A stretch of DNA of 64,000 bases from Tubulanus polymorphus (Eukaryota; Nemertea; Palaeonemertea; Tubulaniformes; Tubulanidae), in NCBI RefSeq assembly GCF_964204645.1, contig NC_134033.1, positions 6,234,231 through 6,298,230 on the forward strand, given 5' to 3'. This document shows, in pieces, positions 61,211-64,000 of this stretch. The notes beneath the pieces are model-generated. The model saw only the letters and a program-made list of their open reading frames with translations. It was not told the origin of the DNA and made no database searches. The first letter of the stretch is position 1. Every line of letters starts with the position of its first letter. The position numbers and the translations under genes were made by a program.

Positions 61211-61264
61211 GATTTCATAATGATTAGCTGTTGAAGGCGTGGACTGGTGTATCAATAGACGCAA

Positions 61265-61909
61265 ATAATATCTTATTATTGAAGCTCACAATTTATTGTC
61301 CGCATCAAATTAAAAAAAGAAAGTCAACTCTCAGAAACCTTACACAATTCATTCCGATTTTGTGAACGTTTATTATTGTACGACATATAAATGTAACTGA
61401 ATTAGATATCAATATCCATTGTACACGAATTGATCGTAAATGGTCAAATAAGTAAACGGGTTGCGATATATCTATCAGTTCAATACTGAAAACATAGGTC
61501 AAAAAGCGATGGTTTATTATTCAACCACATAGATACCCAGGACAGGAGTTATCAAGGCCAGGGTTCTTATCTTAAAAGAGAATCTTTGTCTGTATTCCAT
61601 TCCAATCTACATGTATAACCAGGCTCAATTTTAGAGGAAGGTAAAAACATGGTGCAACTCGAATTTGTGAATGCTTTATCGAACATGAATTGAGTCAAAC
61701 AAAAATTGTTTATGAATGCAGCACTCGAATAAATGGAATTGACAAATAAATTGGGTCATGCTAAAGTACGGAACGACGAAATTACGACATACGAAACGAG
61801 ACGAAGTGCGAAATGAACTTTGAAATGCAAAACGAAATAACGAAATGATTTTTTGTTGCGAGAAATACGAAACAAAATGGTCATATTTCAAACACAACCA
61901 TACTATAGT
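61265..61909. other. Upstream region of receptor 3, non-coding
   Basis: No exon supported. A degenerate ACGAAAT-type purine-rich repeat lies at 61768-61875. Confidence 0.4.
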
Positions 61910-61910
61910 C

Positions 61911-62102
61911 GTAATAGGGATAATAGGCTTTCATACCAAAGGTCGAGAGGTCGAGAAATTTTCCAAATGTGAAAATAACAATAATTTCTACTTGAATTAG
62001 TCGCGTACACTCCTAATTCAAGTAGAAATTATTATTATTTTAACATTTGGAAAATTTCTCAACCACTCAAGCTTTGATATGAAAGCCTATTATCCCTATT
62101 AC
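61911..62102. repeat. Long palindrome (foldback), 90-bp arms
   Basis: The arms 61911-62000 and 62013-62102 are near-perfect inverted copies (GTAATAGGGATAATAGGCTT at the left, AAGCCTATTATCCCTATTAC at the right) around the 12-bp loop TCGCGTACACTC. It would form a strong cruciform or hairpin. It ends 50 bp before the terminus of the next Polinton-like element. Confidence 0.85.
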
Positions 62103-62300
62103 TCTTAAAATATTCATATACATAATTAAAATATATATGAATAACATATAAAAGTTATTAGAAAAGTAGGCTTTCAGATCAGAGTACGAGAGTACGAGCT
62201 CTTATAGAATAGATATATAGATATATTTTAAACATTATTTCAATATTTATATTTGTATGAGTTAGATTTTTAAACATTAAAAGTGTGAGTAAAGTGTGAG

Positions 62301-62521
62301 TGAAATAATTCATATTTAAAACAGTTAATATTTATATTTATATGTGTTAAATTCTTATTTTCAGTATAAAAGTAACGAGTAATTAACGAGTGAAATAATT
62401 CATATTTAAAACAGTTAATATTTATATTTATATGTGTTAAATTCTTATTTTCAGTATAAAAGTAACGAGTAATTAACGAGTGAAATAATTCATATTTAAA
62501 ACAGTGAATATTTATATTTGA
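62301..62521 (+). repeat. 90-bp tandem repeat, about 2.4 copies
   Basis: TGAAATAATTCATATTTAAA begins at 62301, 62391 and 62481, with almost identical sequence between. It lies between the terminus and the first gene. Confidence 0.9.
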
Positions 62522-62776
62522 ATGAGTTTTAATAAAAATTTTGTTATGAAAAATGAAGAAGAACCCAACTTTAAAATCGATGAAACCAATAAATCATTTT
62601 CACAGTTTAACATTAAAAATTATATTTCAGCAACAAATTTAGTGTCCGCAAGACATTATAAAATTGAAAATATTACTGTAATTAATCAAATATTATCAAA
62701 TGAAACATATTTAATTACTAAACTAATTGATACTTTACTAATACTAACTTATTTAACTTATTGTTTTTTTATTTAA
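62522..62776 (+). CDS. Hypothetical single-span protein, 84 aa
   Basis: A polar N terminus (MSFNKNFVMKNEEEPNFKID) and a C-terminal hydrophobic span (LIDTLLILTYLTYCFFI). Not recognised. The ATG follows the tandem repeat (TATATTTGAATGAG). A tail-anchored membrane protein of the third element. Confidence 0.5.
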   Translation: MSFNKNFVMKNEEEPNFKIDETNKSFSQFNIKNYISATNLVSARHYKIENITVINQILSNETYLITKLIDTLLILTYLTYCFFI

Positions 62777-63293
62777 ATCTTTTTGATTTCTATTCACGCT
62801 ATTGGTTAACAAGAATTGACTAGAATTCAAATAGATTTAACAAGAAATTCAATAACTTGAACTGTTAGTATCACTCTTGTATTATTTCATTGTTTCTCTT
62901 ATTGAATAAGCCAACTAACTAATATCACTCTTGTATTATCCTAGTAATAATTTTGAACCTTTATTATTCTTTAATTTATTCATATATTAGTTGAAAATAA
63001 AAATAAATTGTTTGAAAATTGTATAAAATAATAGTTAATAAAAAAGGGTTTTAGGTATTAGGGTACCTAATAGGGTATCTAATAGGGTATCTAATACATA
63101 GGTAGGTATTAGGGTATCTAATAGGGTATCTAATACATAGGTATATAAATAGTTAGATATATAAATTAGTTTTATAATAATTATAAATATAAATTATTAA
63201 TCTAAATATAGAAATAGTTATAATATTATCTATTTTTTTATTTTCAACCAATTTAACAGTCTTATTCTCAATTTGAATTATGAAATTTCTCAT
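62777..63293. repeat. Non-coding repeats of the third element, including a TAGGGTATCTAA minisatellite
   Basis: At 63053-63144 a 12-14-bp unit (AGGGTATCTAAT) is repeated about six times with ATACATAGGT spacers. At 62800-62870 lie words shared with the array in the inner element (GACTAGAATTC, CAAATAGATTTAACAA). CTAATATCACTCTTGTATTA-type words repeat at 62868 and 62919. No gene. Confidence 0.7.
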
Positions 63294-63584
63294 CTAATTC
63301 ATGAATATATTTATTTTCAGAGTTTTTAGAGTTTTTAAACTCTTTAAATTTTTATATCTTTCATTACATACTTCACAGCATTTAATATTATTCAATCTAT
63401 CTGAAATATAATTTATATTTTCTATTAATTCAGTGTATCTAATTTTACAGCAATCATAGAATTCTAACAACTGTTTTATACTATAAATTGAAAAAGAAAA
63501 TAAACCTGTAAGCATAATAATTGATTTAATATTCTGTTGATTGTTATATATTAGATATAATAAGTTTAATATATTTTCACTCAT
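63294..63584 (-). CDS. Hypothetical membrane protein with CxxC, 96 aa
   Basis: An N-terminal helix, a membrane span at about residues 20-40 (IIMLTGLFSFSIYSIKQLL), and a Cys-rich tail (YDCCKIRY; IKCCEVCNERYK). Not recognised. AT-rich codon use like the other viral genes. Confidence 0.5.
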   Translation of the reverse strand: MSENILNLLYLIYNNQQNIKSIIMLTGLFSFSIYSIKQLLEFYDCCKIRYTELIENINYISDRLNNIKCCEVCNERYKNLKSLKTLKTLKINIFMN

Positions 63585-63604
63585 TTTTTCATTTAATTAA
63601 TTTA

Positions 63605-63802
63605 CTAATCTGGTTCAATAACTTTTTTATGATTATTTTTTTCTCCATTTAATTTTTTCAATTTCTTGCTCAATTTCATATTTTCATTCATCAAATCCTT
63701 ACTAATATTCTCATAGTATAAATAAAGCGCAGCCAACATTAATCCTCCCGCTACAAGATAATGCTTCAAATCACTTTTCCCAGTTGGGATGAAACCATCC
63801 AT
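63605..63802 (-). CDS. Small single-span protein, 65 aa, with late-type motif
   Basis: Starts MDGFIPTGKSDLKHYLVAGG, a span at about 15-30 (YLVAGGLMLAALYLYY), then a Lys-rich coiled coil. Upstream (minus sense, 63800-63819) is TAATTTTTTT, TAA, ATAAATG, the late-type motif with a 2-bp shorter spacer. Virion membrane protein is a guess from the promoter class and size. Confidence 0.6.
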   Translation of the reverse strand: MDGFIPTGKSDLKHYLVAGGLMLAALYLYYENISKDLMNENMKLSKKLKKLNGEKNNHKKVIEPD

Positions 63803-64000
63803 TTATTTAAAAAAAATTATTAAATTGATAAATATTTAATATTTTAGAAATATTTAACTTTTATATGTTTCAAATCTTATAACAATTAAACTTACTACCT
63901 AACAGTTATTCATTAAAATAATTTCTCAATGCTTTAACTACTATACATTTGAAACATACAGCTTAATCTTATTTCAATATAGAATTATTATTCATTTCAT

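Larger units (their letters stand above)
62153..64000 (+). mobile_element. Third Polinton-like element, left end, runs off the window
   Basis: It begins AGTTATTAGAAAAGTAGGC then TTTCAGATCAGAGTACGAGA, clearly related to the terminus at 10874 (AGTAATTAGAAAAGTGGGG) and even more to the older element at 9912 (GAGAGTACGA). The composition drops at once to the AT-rich virus type, small membrane-protein genes follow, and a late-type motif precedes the gene at 63802. The right end lies outside the window, so the target duplication cannot be checked (TATAAA precedes the AG). Confidence 0.75.

Overview
The window is invertebrate nuclear DNA. Evidence: intron-split host exons, three single-exon rhodopsin-like peptide receptors, many eroded LINEs, a BEL/Pao retrotransposon, MITEs, satellites and microsatellites. 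The receptor style and repeat content suggest a spiralian (mollusc, annelid, nemertean or brachiopod type); that is an inference, not a proof.

Layout. 1-6.2 kb: minus-strand exons of a C5orf34-like gene, with MITEs in its introns. 6.2-9.9 kb: gene-poor host DNA. 9.9-27.0 kb: two nested, very AT-rich Polinton/Maverick-type (adintovirus-like) elements. The inner one is almost complete: exactly 10874-26964, 80-bp perfect terminal inverted repeats, AG...CT ends and a perfect 6-bp target duplication TACTTC. It sits inside the right-hand end of an older relative whose remains lie at 9912-10867 and 26971-27036. 27.0-39.4 kb: LINE fragments on both strands, (ATT)n tracts, a satellite array, an AT-rich virus-like fossil (31.2-32.1 kb) and receptor gene 1. 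41.7-48.5 and 51.4-59.9 kb: two copies of one DNA transposon in opposite orientation, each bounded by 9-bp duplications (Mutator-like) and each holding younger insertions, including a nearly pristine BEL/Pao element at 52.3-58.3 kb. Receptors 2 and 3 are paralogues beside these copies. 62.15 kb to the end: left end of another Polinton-like element that runs off the window.

Inner Polinton. It encodes protein-primed-type family B DNA polymerase, a zinc-finger/VLTF3-like putative transcription factor, penton-like minor capsid protein, double-jelly-roll-like major capsid protein, several small membrane proteins, two large virion-protein candidates, a retroviral-type integrase with chromodomain, a truncated packaging ATPase, an HNH endonuclease and a small protein of unknown (possibly DNA-binding) role. 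I found no adenain-type protease. The polymerase has an in-frame stop and a shifted start, and the ATPase ends in a repeat array, so this copy is probably not autonomous.

Main discovery candidate. The element carries two sharply defined promoter-like classes. Capsid, membrane and other presumed late genes have a 22-nt motif ending at the ATG (TAATTTTTTT, five variable bases, ATAAATG), with identical spacing in eight genes. Polymerase, VLTF3-like factor, HNH protein and the small 108-aa protein instead carry a box CTCATCACCACAAG followed by TAATTTTTT, which also forms the inner part of the terminal repeats. The TAAATG core resembles poxvirus late promoters, and the element encodes a VLTF3-like protein, suggesting a self-contained early/late switch.
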